64,000 nucleotides of DNA, from NCBI GenBank assembly GCA_023417655.1, contig JAEZFD010000058.1, forward strand, positions 75,359 through 139,358, in the 5' to 3' direction. Shown piece after piece: positions 12,179 to 21,600 of this stretch. Each line of letters begins with the position of its first letter. Within the stretch, counting starts at the first letter, position 1. A model generated the notes under the pieces. The model was not told the origin of the DNA. It saw only the letters and a list, made by a program, of their open reading frames with translations, and did no database searches. Position numbers and translations under genes: made by a program. The stretch comes from Planctomycetota bacterium. GTDB lineage: Bacteria; Planctomycetota; Planctomycetia; Planctomycetales; Planctomycetaceae.

Positions 12179-12667
12179 ATGAAGGGAAGCCAGCGCGTCA
12201 TCGACGCTCTGAATGCCGGACTCACCATCGAGTTAACCGCCATCAATCAGTACTTCGTCCAGGCGAAGATGTGCAAGGCCTGGGGATTGAATCGCCTGGC
12301 CAAACACCACTATGAAGAATCCATCGAAGAGATGAAGCACGCTGAACTGCTCGTCGATCGGATCATCTTTCTGGAAGGCGTTCCTGAAATCGCCCGGTAT
12401 GACGTGATTCGTGTCGGTGCTGATGTAAAAGAGCAGCTGGAAAATGCTCTCGCACTCGAGCTCAACGCGTCCAAGACCTACAACGAGGGAGCAGAGCTTG
12501 CTCGTCTCGATAAGGATGCAGCCAGCCGGCAGATCATGGAACAGATCGTCAAAGAATCTGAAGACAGCATCGACTGGCTCGAAGCTCAGCTCGACATGAT
12601 CAAGATGATGGGAATTCAGAACTACCTGCTTTCGCAGGTCGGCAGCGAAGATGAGGGCGGCCACTAG
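12179..12667 (+). CDS. bfr: Bacterioferritin subunit with incomplete ferroxidase site
   Basis: ATG 12179 follows GTGAGAGAGA and gives MKGSQRVIDALNAGLTIEL, matching the normal bacterioferritin N-terminus; total 162 residues. It is a ferritin-like four-helix protein that would assemble into a 24-subunit iron-storage shell. By E. coli numbering, ligands E18, E51, H54 and E94 are present, as are Y25 and the heme ligand M52. The last helix reads KESEDSIDWLE where E. coli has RDEEGHIDWLE, so positions 127 and 130 (normally Glu and His) are both Ser. The diiron site should therefore be impaired. Such subunits usually work with a second bacterioferritin that holds the intact site; none is in this window. 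The Bfd gene faces it downstream. Confidence 0.95.
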   Translation: MKGSQRVIDALNAGLTIELTAINQYFVQAKMCKAWGLNRLAKHHYEESIEEMKHAELLVDRIIFLEGVPEIARYDVIRVGADVKEQLENALALELNASKTYNEGAELARLDKDAASRQIMEQIVKESEDSIDWLEAQLDMIKMMGIQNYLLSQVGSEDEGGH

Positions 12668-12789
12668 AGCAGTTTGCACTACCGTCTGTCCGCGCAGCGC
12701 GACTTTCAACAGAAAAAACGCTGCATCCCGCCTGGCGGGGACGGGCAGACCAGGAGGGAAAATGGTCTAAAGCCGTGACTGAAACAGCG

Positions 12790-12826
12790 AAGGCGTCATT
12801 TCCATTGGGAATGACGCCTTTTTTAT
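12790..12826 (+). terminator. Intrinsic terminator between bfr and bfd
   Basis: Arms AGGCGTCATTTCC and GGAATGACGCCT (one bulged T) with loop ATTG, followed by a run of six T. It ends transcription of bfr and lies 40 bases before the end of the opposing bfd gene. Confidence 0.85.
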
Positions 12827-12865
12827 TGGATTGTCTGAGCGAGGATCACGAGCGGCAAAACGGCT

Positions 12866-13081
12866 CTATTCCTGTGTGATTCGCGGCTGTTTCTTCTGGT
12901 CGATCAAGTTCTGGATACGGCGGCGGCAGGCCATGCATCCACTTCCTGCTCCGCAAGCGGCTCGAATGTCCTGCATGCAGGTAGCTCCCAGAAGAGTCAC
13001 GCAGTCGACGACGGTCGACTGCCGGACTTTGAAGCAGTGGCAGAGAATCGGATCTGCGGCGACGACGGGCTGTGAGCTCAT
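12866..13081 (-). CDS. bfd: Bacterioferritin-associated ferredoxin (2Fe-2S)
   Basis: This 71-residue protein carries the BFD-type [2Fe-2S] motif: a CHC pair in ILCHCFKV near residue 14 and a CGAGSGCMACRRRI block near residue 43, with the two ligand cysteines separated by two residues (CMAC). Family members bind bacterioferritin and pass electrons to the heme so stored iron is released as Fe(II). Facing bfr end to end, with a terminator between, supports that partnership. It also has an additional CM at residues 35-36, whose role is unclear. A weak candidate promoter (AGTCAA at 13255-13260 and AGTCTA at 13231-13236 as read on the plus strand, 18-base spacer) lies upstream. Confidence 0.9.
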   Translation of the reverse strand: MSSQPVVAADPILCHCFKVRQSTVVDCVTLLGATCMQDIRAACGAGSGCMACRRRIQNLIDQKKQPRITQE

Positions 13082-13718
13082 GGTCAGTTCAGCAGGTAAT
13101 TTCAGTAAGGTGGGACCAGACCCAAAGAGGATCAGGCAGGAGATCAGAAGGCGCTCTCAGTTGATCAGAAGTCGAATCAGTGTTCGAACCTCGATTCAAC
13201 CCTTGTAGAGACTGAGTCTCAACTCCAATGAGTCTATCCCTGTTTATCGACATGAGTCAATTCATATCGCAAGTTTTTTAGGTGGAATCGATCCAGAAGG
13301 ACTGGCCGGAGATGGATCATCAGCGAACCATTGAACTGAGCACTTTTCCTACACGATTCGCCATTCATTGACGAAGTTCGGCTGCTTGACATTCCACGCA
13401 ACCCCGGCTACAAAGAGGATCCAACATCTTGCGGTGACTCAAGTTAACGGGCTTTGTCGAACGAGCTGTCACTCCCTTGTCTACGATCGAGAAGATCGTT
13501 TCTGGTGGATAACGACCAGGCAACCCGGGACATCCGTCGGGCAGGGCACTCACAACGAGAGGACTGCCGCGAGTGTTGTGATTCTCCTTTAAATGACGCT
13601 GTGGTAATGGGTTAGACGGGTGTGTCCCGGTGGCATATGCCGAGTTCCGGATGGGAACCTGCACAGCACTCCGGGAAGCAACGTAGATTCCTCCTTTCGC
13701 AGAAAAGACTCCGGTCAC
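13082..13718. other. Intergenic region between divergent bfd and pheA
   Basis: About 640 bases contain the promoters of both flanking genes. A frame upstream of and continuous with pheA (from GTG 13620) adds 33 residues without family similarity and I treat it as untranslated. On the minus strand a possible promoter for bfd is seen at 13231-13260 (TTGACT, 18 bases, TAGACT). I see no Phe-rich leader peptide and no clear attenuator. Confidence 0.4.
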
Positions 13719-14879
13719 ATGGCAAAGAAGAAGCCTACCAGACCACCCGCCCGTGCAGACCGAAAGGTGCAGCCGGCTGCTCCGCCAAAAGCCGTCACCC
13801 GCAAAAAGCCGAGTGCATCGCCCGCCGATCGGGTGAAAGCAATCGACCGGCAATTGGTCCAGCTGATCAAAGATCGGATCCAATACAGCATCGCCCAGCT
13901 GCAGTCTGGCACGGATCTCCGTGAGACCTGGTTCGACCCCAAAGTCGAGACTGATCTCTGGGAAGAACTGGAACAGGTCAACCTCGGGGCGATTCCCAAG
14001 GAAGTGCTGCGAGGCATCTTCCGCGAAATCCTGTTCGCCAGCCGAACCAAAGTGAAGTCGGTTCGTGTGGCCTATCTTGGCCCCCAGTTCAGCTTTACGC
14101 ATCTCGCCGCTTTGGAACGTTTCGGGAAAACGGCCGATCTCGTTCCGGTCAATTCCATCGCTGCGGTGTTCGAAGAGGTCAACAAGGGGCACGCCGAGTT
14201 CGGGATTGTCCCGATCGAAAACAGCACAGACGGCCGAATTGTCGACACGCTCGATATGTTTACCCGGCTGCCTCTCCGCATCTGTGGCGAAGTGCAGATG
14301 GCGGTTCACCACAATCTGCTTTCCCGGTCTCCACGCAGTGAGATTACCGAGATCTACAGCAAGCCACAGGCGCTTTCTCAGTGCCGTGACTGGATCGCCA
14401 GGAATATGCCGCAGGCGAAGGTCTATGATGTCACCAGCACATCAACGGCTGCCGCTCTGGCAAAGACCAAGCCCGGGGTCGCCGCAATCGCCAGCCGTCA
14501 GGCCGCTGTGGAATATGGGTTGGATATCGTCGCCGAATCCATTGAAGATAACGCTCACAATGTGACCCGATTTGCCATCATCGGCGATCATGAGACCGAG
14601 CAGACCGGCAGTGATCGCACCGCATTGCTGCTGCAGATTCCGCACTCTCCTGGTTCATTGTCGGATGCGTTGACAGCATTCAAAAACAACAAAACCAATC
14701 TCACCTGGATCGAGTCTTTCCCGCTGCGTGGCCCCGAGACGGGCTACCTGTTCTTTCTCGATTTCGAAGGGCATATCAAAGAGCCCCGGATCAAGAAGGC
14801 ACTTCAGCAACTCGAGAAAAAAGCGGTGCGGATGGAAGTCCTCGGGTCTTATCCCCGCAGTGAGCCTCTCGCCGAGTAA
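13719..14879 (+). CDS. pheA: Bifunctional-type PheA: chorismate mutase-like domain plus prephenate dehydratase and ACT domain
   Basis: From ATG 13719 the protein has 386 residues. A basic, Pro/Ala-rich leader (1-35) precedes a helical AroQ-type mutase domain (about 38-110; DRVKAIDRQLVQLIKDR and GIFREILFASR). The prephenate dehydratase domain follows (about 115-290), with YLGPQFSFTH, PIENSTDGRIVDTLD and the catalytic NVTRFAIIG. The C-terminal ACT domain (about 300-380) has PGSLSDAL and ESFPLRG, the usual phenylalanine-binding regions. It converts prephenate to phenylpyruvate and is probably feedback-inhibited by Phe. In the mutase domain the usual Lys39 and the Arg of the DPxRE motif are replaced (IAQLQSG, DPKVE), so mutase activity is doubtful. 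It ends opposite a minus-strand gene. Confidence 0.94.
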   Translation: MAKKKPTRPPARADRKVQPAAPPKAVTRKKPSASPADRVKAIDRQLVQLIKDRIQYSIAQLQSGTDLRETWFDPKVETDLWEELEQVNLGAIPKEVLRGIFREILFASRTKVKSVRVAYLGPQFSFTHLAALERFGKTADLVPVNSIAAVFEEVNKGHAEFGIVPIENSTDGRIVDTLDMFTRLPLRICGEVQMAVHHNLLSRSPRSEITEIYSKPQALSQCRDWIARNMPQAKVYDVTSTSTAAALAKTKPGVAAIASRQAAVEYGLDIVAESIEDNAHNVTRFAIIGDHETEQTGSDRTALLLQIPHSPGSLSDALTAFKNNKTNLTWIESFPLRGPETGYLFFLDFEGHIKEPRIKKALQQLEKKAVRMEVLGSYPRSEPLAE

Positions 14880-14883
14880 GCCT

Positions 14884-14949
14884 CCCGGTCACGCGGCGTT
14901 TCAGGAGTCGCGGTTTCGGTGGCGTGACTTATTCGCTGGAGTGACCGGG
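14884..14949. terminator. Nested hairpin between convergent pheA and a hypothetical gene
   Basis: Outer 9-bp arms CCCGGTCAC and GTGACCGGG enclose an inner stem AGTCGCG/CGTGACT (one G-T pair). There is no T-run. Its place four bases after the pheA stop and before the end of the opposing gene suggests a transcription end for one or both genes, but this is inference. Confidence 0.45.
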
Positions 14950-14953
14950 CCTG

Positions 14954-15556
14954 TCAGTTCGGGTGAACGGTGGCTGATTCCTGCTTGGCCTCGTCCGGGA
15001 TTGGCTTCAAGGCGGGCCAGTCGGATAGCGGCAAGCGGAGTGACCAGCTGCTCGTTGGTTTCTCCGGGGTTGCTTTCAGCAGGTGAACCTCCAGGTTCTG
15101 GTATTCCCCGATCTTCTCGTACTGAGAAGCCAGCTGGTAAAGGCCAATCGCCCGATTGAGGCTCTCCCGTTCATTTTCTTGAGGATCGAACTCTCCATTC
15201 GCCTGTTGAAGAACGATGCGGAGTGTCGCGGGGGAGTCCTGAAGGTGGCTTTTGACTCGACCTCCTGCGATATACGCTCTGGTCCCGGGGAAGGCGCGGG
15301 AGATTGCCTGCTGCAACGGTCGGAACGGCCGGGTGTAAGCCTCCCAGTAGGCCCATAAGCCCCCCACGATGACGACGCCGAACATCAGCATTCCGATGAC
15401 GGTCCAGCGGCCGGAAAACGATGAGTTCATCGGCCCGCCACTCAGAACGGGAAGGTGTTCCGGAGTGGACCGGCGGGGGTCGGGTTGGGGGGCCGCGCTA
15501 ATCACATCAACTTCCGAATATTTCGTCGCTGAAGAGGAAGTCCCGGTTACGATCAC
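14954..15556 (-). CDS. Hypothetical single-pass membrane protein
   Basis: I do not recognise this family. The 200-residue frame starts at GTG 15556; an internal ATG at 15430 (MNSSFSGRW) is an equally possible start and would leave 158 residues. One hydrophobic helix (about residues 52-72, VIGMLMFGVVIVGGLWAYWEA) follows a short cytoplasmic tail. The remaining 125 residues look soluble and probably lie outside the membrane; they contain VVLQQ-type strands and a helical QENERESLNRAIGLYQLASQ segment. It is 69 bases downstream of ruvA on the same strand and may share its transcript. No catalytic motif is visible. Confidence 0.65.
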   Translation of the reverse strand: MIVTGTSSSATKYSEVDVISAAPQPDPRRSTPEHLPVLSGGPMNSSFSGRWTVIGMLMFGVVIVGGLWAYWEAYTRPFRPLQQAISRAFPGTRAYIAGGRVKSHLQDSPATLRIVLQQANGEFDPQENERESLNRAIGLYQLASQYEKIGEYQNLEVHLLKATPEKPTSSWSLRLPLSDWPALKPIPDEAKQESATVHPN

Positions 15557-15625
15557 AGTTATCTCTGTGAATTGTCAAGCACTGCAGATCGGAATCAAGA
15601 GGAGCCTCGTTGTCTCCCACTGCTT

Positions 15626-16261
15626 TCAGCTTTTCCCGGGCCGCTGCTGGCGGTAGATCTCCTGCAGCAACTCTTCGACGGATTTGAATTTGCCCTTGCT
15701 GGTTTCTTCTGCCTGGTCAATCTTCTCGCGCGCGTCGATTGCTGAGTGCCCGAGAGCGAGCAGCGCTTCATAAGCCTCGTTCGTGACGGAGTTCGCTTTC
15801 ACCAGCTCTGGGGAGCTGCCGTCATCCACCATCAGAGCGAAGCGGGCCATCTTCCGGCGCAGCTTCGCAATAATGCGCTCTGCGACTGCCGGACCAACGC
15901 CGGGGAGGGTTGCCAGTGTCTTGATGTCCTGTTCTTCGATCGCTGTGGCGATATCCCGTACCGGACGCACCATCGCCTGCAGTGCTTTCTTCACGCCAAC
16001 ACCGTCGACCTGACAGACCAGCTCAAAGAACTGCTTCTCGGCGGGATGCAGAAAACCGACCATGCGTGGAACGACGCGTCCCTTCTGCGGGTTCCCATCG
16101 AAGTACTGAATCGTCGCCAGGCTGACTTCCTGTCCGACCTTCAATTGCAGTTGACGACGGACACATTCCGGAATCAGGACTTCGTATTCCAGCCCGCCGA
16201 TCTGGATAAATGCTTCCTGCAGATCAAGTCCGACCAGTTGCCCTGTGATTTTGCGAATCAT
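15626..16261 (-). CDS. ruvA: Holliday junction branch migration protein RuvA
   Basis: The 211-residue protein has the normal RuvA length and layout. MIRKITGQLVGLDLQ opens the OB-fold domain I. A helix-hairpin-helix domain II follows, with CQVDGVGVKKALQAM and LATLPGVGPAVAERIIAKL. A flexible linker and a C-terminal domain III (NEAYEALLALGHSAIDAREKI) that contacts RuvB complete the protein. RuvA tetramers bind Holliday junctions and recruit the RuvB motor. Neither ruvB nor ruvC is adjacent in this window, so the operon is split. A hypothetical membrane-protein gene follows on the same strand. Confidence 0.96.
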   Translation of the reverse strand: MIRKITGQLVGLDLQEAFIQIGGLEYEVLIPECVRRQLQLKVGQEVSLATIQYFDGNPQKGRVVPRMVGFLHPAEKQFFELVCQVDGVGVKKALQAMVRPVRDIATAIEEQDIKTLATLPGVGPAVAERIIAKLRRKMARFALMVDDGSSPELVKANSVTNEAYEALLALGHSAIDAREKIDQAEETSKGKFKSVEELLQEIYRQQRPGKS

Positions 16262-16546
16262 GTTCCGTGACTTTCAGTGAAACCATCCATGCGATCTCAG
16301 GCAGGATAACGAGGCGGTACATCGTGTCCAAGGCGACCTGTCAAGCGGTCCTTCAGAAGGATTTAATCTGAATGACTCTGACGTTCCGTTTTTCTATTGC
16401 GGCTCTCGCTATGTCGAACTTGCCACAGGTAGAATGAACCTCACTCTTCAGTGCGTCGGCCAATGACTTTGTGGGCAATGCTTCGATCTGCGTCCTTGGC
16501 TGTACGGTCGTGCCTTCCGAAGAGTTCTTCAGAGAGGAAGCGTCTC

Positions 16547-17641
16547 ATGCGGATTCAACAGGCTCTGTGGCGAATGTGTTTTTGTGGCCTCGGCAGTCTT
16601 GCCCTGGTCTCCGGGGTGTCTGCGGATGACCCCGATCCCGTGAGGGAGTTCGCGAATCGGATTCGTGAACAGTTGCGCCGTCAGCAGGCTGAGGCAGCGG
16701 GCCAGAAACCAGAAGAGGAACAAGATGACCCGAATTCCGAAAATGAACTGACAGAGCGACAGAAACAGGTTCTGCGGATTCAGCAGGAAGTTCAGAGGAA
16801 AATTCGGGAGGCTCAAGAGAGAGCCAATCAGATCCAAATGCAGGCAGAAAAGGAATCCCGCGATCTTCGCGAAGATGGGGAACGCCAGTTGCTGGAACTC
16901 CGTCGGCGGGTTCCGATGGAAGGCCGTCCAGGACCTCGTCCACCGCATCGCCCTGACGGGCGGGCCGGAGTCGATCCCCGGCTTCGCATTCAGCATCTCC
17001 AGCGAGCGGCCGACAATCTCCAGTCTGCGGGTCTGACGGAAGAGGGTGAACGTCTTCGTCAGCGCGCGGAAGAACTGCAGAAAGAACTTGATCGGGAGCT
17101 ACCGCCTGGCGATGAAGCTCATCATGCCGTGGTGCGGGAAATTCATGAACTCCGTCGCAGCGTTGATGCACTTCGTCATGAAGTCCATGAATTACGGCGC
17201 GAACTGACCGGACATCATCATGGACCGGGACATCACCCTCATCCGCCACATCGCGGAATGATCGATGGACCGCATGATGACGGCGATCGTCCCATGCCTC
17301 TCGGTCGCCCTCATCGCCCGGAGGTGTTTCCCGGTCCCGGGATGAAACCTCCACATCGACCGAGACGTGGAGTCCTTCCTCCATCGTCATCTGGTCCCGA
17401 GTCGAGAAGCTCCGAGCAGGAGCCAACATTTGTTCCGTCCTCCCGGATTCCTTCCTCACAGCTGGATGAACCAGTGCCTGATTCTCGTCCTGTCCCAGGA
17501 CAAGGGAAAGCACGTGAGAAGGATTCAGAAGACCGCGACGAAGCGAAGGCTTCAGATCGTGATGATGATCGACCGAAAAGGGGAAAACCCGAGAAGTCCA
17601 AGAAGGATGATCGGGAGAAACCAGAACCTCAAGACGACTGA
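16547..17641 (+). CDS. Exported coiled-coil protein with His/Pro-rich and charged tail
   Basis: I chose ATG 16547, which follows AGAGAGGAAG and yields a signal peptide (MRIQQALWRMCFCGLGSLAL, cleavage near VSADD). An upstream frame start at 16451 would bury this signal. The mature region (about 340 residues) is a long Gln/Glu/Arg-rich coiled coil (about 40-130). A second helical region follows (RIQHLQRAADNLQ to HEVHELRRELTG, about 145-235). Then comes a His-rich stretch (GHHHGPGHHPHPPHR) and a Pro/Ser/Asp/Lys-rich tail. I do not recognise a family. The His cluster could bind metal; the rest suggests a structural or scaffolding role outside the cytoplasm. It ends 12 bases before surE, so the two are probably cotranscribed. 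Confidence 0.75.
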   Translation: MRIQQALWRMCFCGLGSLALVSGVSADDPDPVREFANRIREQLRRQQAEAAGQKPEEEQDDPNSENELTERQKQVLRIQQEVQRKIREAQERANQIQMQAEKESRDLREDGERQLLELRRRVPMEGRPGPRPPHRPDGRAGVDPRLRIQHLQRAADNLQSAGLTEEGERLRQRAEELQKELDRELPPGDEAHHAVVREIHELRRSVDALRHEVHELRRELTGHHHGPGHHPHPPHRGMIDGPHDDGDRPMPLGRPHRPEVFPGPGMKPPHRPRRGVLPPSSSGPESRSSEQEPTFVPSSRIPSSQLDEPVPDSRPVPGQGKAREKDSEDRDEAKASDRDDDRPKRGKPEKSKKDDREKPEPQDD

Positions 17642-17653
17642 TTTCCATTCGCT

Positions 17654-18415
17654 ATGAAAATTCTTCTCGTCAATGATGACGGCATTCATGCGCCCGGATT
17701 GCGCGCCCTGCACGAAGTCCTGCAGGAACTAGGGGAAGTGGTGCTGGTGGCTCCACTCGTGGAGCAGAGCGGGGTGGGTCACCGCATCACTTATCTTCAT
17801 CCGATCATGGTGAAGGAAATCTTCGAAGAAGGAGAGCACTATGGCTGGGCTGTAGATGGCAGTCCAGCCGACTGCGTGAAGCTCGGCGTGCTTGAATTCT
17901 GCAAAGGCGAGCCAGATCTGGTCGTCAGTGGGATTAACTCCGGCGCGAACGTGGGGATTAATGTTCTCTATTCTGGAACGGTTGCCGCAGCGATTGAAGG
18001 GGCCTTCTTCGGGATCACTTCAATCGCTGTCTCGCTCTCTCAGGGGACACCGCCTGATTACACCGGAACAGCCATCAGAGCACTGCATCTCATCCGACAG
18101 TTGTTAAAGCAATCTCCTCCAAAGGGGAGCCTGTGGAATATCAACTTCCCTAACAGCTCGCCTGAAGGTCCTCGGGGAGTGAAGCTCACTTCAATGGCAG
18201 TCCGCCGTCACAGCGACACCATTGAGAAACGGGTCGATCCGCGTGGACGTCCTTACTATTGGAGCGGTCTTGATCCCCTCAAGAATCATGTTTCCGAGGA
18301 TGGAACAGACATCGCCGAGATGAAGGCAGGGTATGTCACTGTGACGCCACTTCACTTTGACCTGACTGAGACCGCTCTGCTTGTGAAAATGCAGGGAACA
18401 GAATTCTCGTTATAG
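17654..18415 (+). CDS. surE: 5'/3'-nucleotidase SurE
   Basis: The 253-residue protein begins MKILLVNDDGIHAPGLRAL, the SurE signature whose paired Asp residues bind the catalytic metal. APLVEQSGVGH, DGSPADCVKLG and VVSGINSGANVGINVLYSGTV are the other conserved blocks, with the Asn and Ser metal-site residues in place. SurE hydrolyses nucleoside monophosphates, and in some species short polyphosphate, and is linked to stationary-phase survival. Here it follows the exported coiled-coil gene by 12 bases. No pcm (protein-isoaspartate methyltransferase), its common partner elsewhere, is next to it. Confidence 0.96.
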   Translation: MKILLVNDDGIHAPGLRALHEVLQELGEVVLVAPLVEQSGVGHRITYLHPIMVKEIFEEGEHYGWAVDGSPADCVKLGVLEFCKGEPDLVVSGINSGANVGINVLYSGTVAAAIEGAFFGITSIAVSLSQGTPPDYTGTAIRALHLIRQLLKQSPPKGSLWNINFPNSSPEGPRGVKLTSMAVRRHSDTIEKRVDPRGRPYYWSGLDPLKNHVSEDGTDIAEMKAGYVTVTPLHFDLTETALLVKMQGTEFSL

Positions 18416-18654
18416 GTGGAATCGCCGGGGCCCCCTGCAGAGGTGGTACGAGTGCGAGTTTCGGCGCACAGCAGTGCAAAGTCGAGACAAATTCACGGGG
18501 AGTCGTGCCGCCTCAGCAGTGCAGGTTACCTCAGGGATTGCAATCGAAGTGTGATCATGGGAAACTTTTCTTCCCGCCTGAGTAGAGCGATTGAACCCTG
18601 AGCTGTGTCAGTCGCTGCTGCCAGTTTCCTGCCTCTGACAATGGTGCCTGTACC

Positions 18655-21600
18655 ATGCCGGTTCCCCGTGCTGACCGTCACCTGAAATTCCCGGCTTCCC
18701 CTGTTCGCCAAACGCTCCTGTTCGGGGCAGTTGCTCTATTCCTCGGACTGGTTTCCGAGCCCGCGAATGCCGGGTCTGAACTGACGTTCGAACGTGACAT
18801 TCGGCCGATCTTTCGTAAACACTGCCTCGATTGCCACGGCGCGACCGAAGAGATCGAAGGGAATCTTGATCTGCGACTCGTTCGCTTCGTTTCCAAAGGG
18901 GGCGATTCAGGACCGGCGCTCGTTCCAGGGGATCTCCAGAACAGTCTGCTGCTTGAGCGGATCCGCAGCGGCGAGATGCCGCCCGGCGAAGGCAAGGTCT
19001 CACCTGATGAACTGAAAATTCTGGAAGACTGGATTCAGTCGGGAGCAAAAACCGCCCGTCCGGAACCGGAAACACTGGCCCCCGGGTTACCGATCCTTCC
19101 TGAAGAACGCGAGTGGTGGGCCTTCCGTCCGCTGACTCGCCCCGAAGTTCCTGAGACGGGGGACGAGCGCGTTCGCTCGCCGATTGATGCACTCCTTCGC
19201 AAGCAGATGCCCTCCGGCTTAGGGTTCTCCCCCGATGCGGACCGTCGCACACTGATGCTGCGGGCCTGCTTCGATCTGACGGGTCTCCCCCCGACGACCG
19301 CCCGAATGCAGGAATTTCTCAATGATGCCCGCCCTGATGCCTATGAGCGGCTGATCGACGAACTGCTCGCTTCCCCGCAATATGGAGAACGCTGGGGACG
19401 GCACTGGCTTGATGTCGTTGGGTATGCCGATTCCGAAGGCCGCACAACCTCCGATGCGGTGCGCAAGTGGGCCTATAAGTATCGTGATTATGTCATCAAG
19501 TCATTGAATGCCGGGAAGCCATTTGATCGATTCCTGCATGAACAGCTCGCCGGTGATGAACTTGCTGGGCCGGTTCAGGGAGATCTGACACCGGAGCAGA
19601 TTGAACTGCTCACGGCGACTGGCTTCTTGCGGATGGCTGCTGACGGAACCGGGAGTGGTGATAACACTGAAGAGAGCCGAAACCTCGTTATCGCCGACAC
19701 CATTCAGATTGTCAGTTCGTCCTTGCTGGGACTGAGTGTTGCGTGTGCACAATGTCACGACCATCGGTATGACCCGATTTCGCATACCGACTATTTCGCA
19801 CTTCGAGCCGTATTTGAACCTGCGTTCGACTGGAAGAAATGGAAAACCCCCGCCCAGCGCCAGCGGTCACTTGCGACCAAACAGGACCGCGAAGAAACGG
19901 CAAAGATCGAGGCGGAAGCTCAAGTCATTGTCAAAGAACGCAAGGCCAAGCTCGATGAGTACATGGCCGCTGCATTGACGAAGGAGCTCGAAAAGTATGA
20001 GGAGCCTCTCCGCGAACAGTTGCGGGTGGCTTACCACACTCCAGAGAAGGAACGGACCGCTGAGCAGAAGGGCCTGCTGTCCAAGCACCCCAGCGTGAAT
20101 CTGACTCCGGGAAACCTTTACCAGTACAATCAGGCCGCTGCGGACGATCTGAAAAAATACGACGAACGCATTGCCGAGGTTCGTGCCCGCAAACCGCAAG
20201 AAGAATTCCTGCGGATCCTGACGGAAGCTCCGGGCAGTCAGGTCCCGACGCATCTCTTCTATCGAGGGGATCATCGTCAGCCGAAACAGGCCGTCTCGCC
20301 CGCCGCTCTCTCCGTCCTCTGCTCGGAAGATCAGTTCGTTGCCTTTCCGGAAAAAGATCCGAACCTGCCAACGACCGGGCGACGCCTGGCCTTCGCGAAG
20401 TGGTTGACAAGTCCGCAGAACCCGATCACCTCACGAGTGCTGGTGAACCGGGTCTGGCTGCATCACTTCGGGCGAGCAATCGTCGATACCCCTGCCGACT
20501 TCGGTCGATTAGGAACCGCGCCGACTCATCCTGAACTCCTTGACTGGCTGGCGACCGAGTTTCAGGCCAGCGGCTGGGATTTGAAGCAGCTGCATCGCAC
20601 GATCATGTTGTCCACGGCTTACCGCCAGTCTTCCGAGCCCAATCCGCAGTTCGCCGCAATCGATCCTGCCAATCGCAATTACTGGCGACGAGACGTCATT
20701 CGCCTGGATGCCGAGATCGTCCGTGACCGAGTTCTCGCAGCGACGGGAAAACTGGATCTCAGTCAGTTTGGTCCTCCAATTCCTGTCGCGGAAGATAAAC
20801 AGGGACAGACGGTCGTTGATCAGGGATCGACCCGACGGAGCCTGTATATTCAGCAGCGCCGCAGTCAGCCAGTCCCAATGCTGCAGGCCTTTGACGCTCC
20901 GGTCATGGCTGTGAATTGCGAAAAGCGACCGACCTCTACGGTCGCAACACAGTCCCTGATGTTGATGAACAACAGCTTCTCCATCGAGCAGGCTCAGGCT
21001 CTCGCACAGCTGCTGCTCAAGCAGACAGAGAAGCCGTTGTCAGAAGCACAACTCGCTGCACTTCCTCAGATCCTCCCCGCTCCCGGCCCTCAGTGGAAAT
21101 ACGGCTATGGGGGATATTCGAAGGAGTCGGGCGACCCTGTTCGATTCACCGAGTATCCTCACTTCGATGGAAAGAGTCGCGCCTGGCGTGGGGGCGCTGC
21201 TGTGCCGGATGCGAAGATCGGCTGGTCATTCCTGAATCCCACTGGCGGACATACAGGAGTCAGTCCTGACTTCTCTCCGATTCGCCGCTGGATCGCTCCA
21301 GCTGCAGGGACGGTGAAAGTGAATGGAACGCTCAGTCACGCCAGCGCCTCGGGTGATGGAGTGCAGGGTCAACTGGTTTCGAACGATGGCAAACTGATTG
21401 CCGAATGGGTCTCTCACAACAACAAGGTGACCACGTCCGTCGCTGCGATTCCGGTTCAGGCCGGCGATGTGCTCGACTTCGTCACAAACTGCCGAGCCGA
21501 CGTGAATGCTGATTCATTCGGCTGGGAGGTCTCTCTGACTCTGACGCTTCCAGGCGATTCACGGTCGGTCACCATCTCTTCGACCGAATCGTTTGGCGGA

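Noticed and set aside
13170..13210. GTTCGAAC-like T-loop sequence suggesting a tRNA
   Set aside because: No acceptor stem, anticodon arm or D-arm can be drawn around it.
16545..17648. Minus-strand frame of 367 codons opposite the exported coiled-coil gene
   Set aside because: The plus strand has a ribosome-binding site, a signal peptide and coiled-coil heptads; the minus product looks like codon-bias echo.
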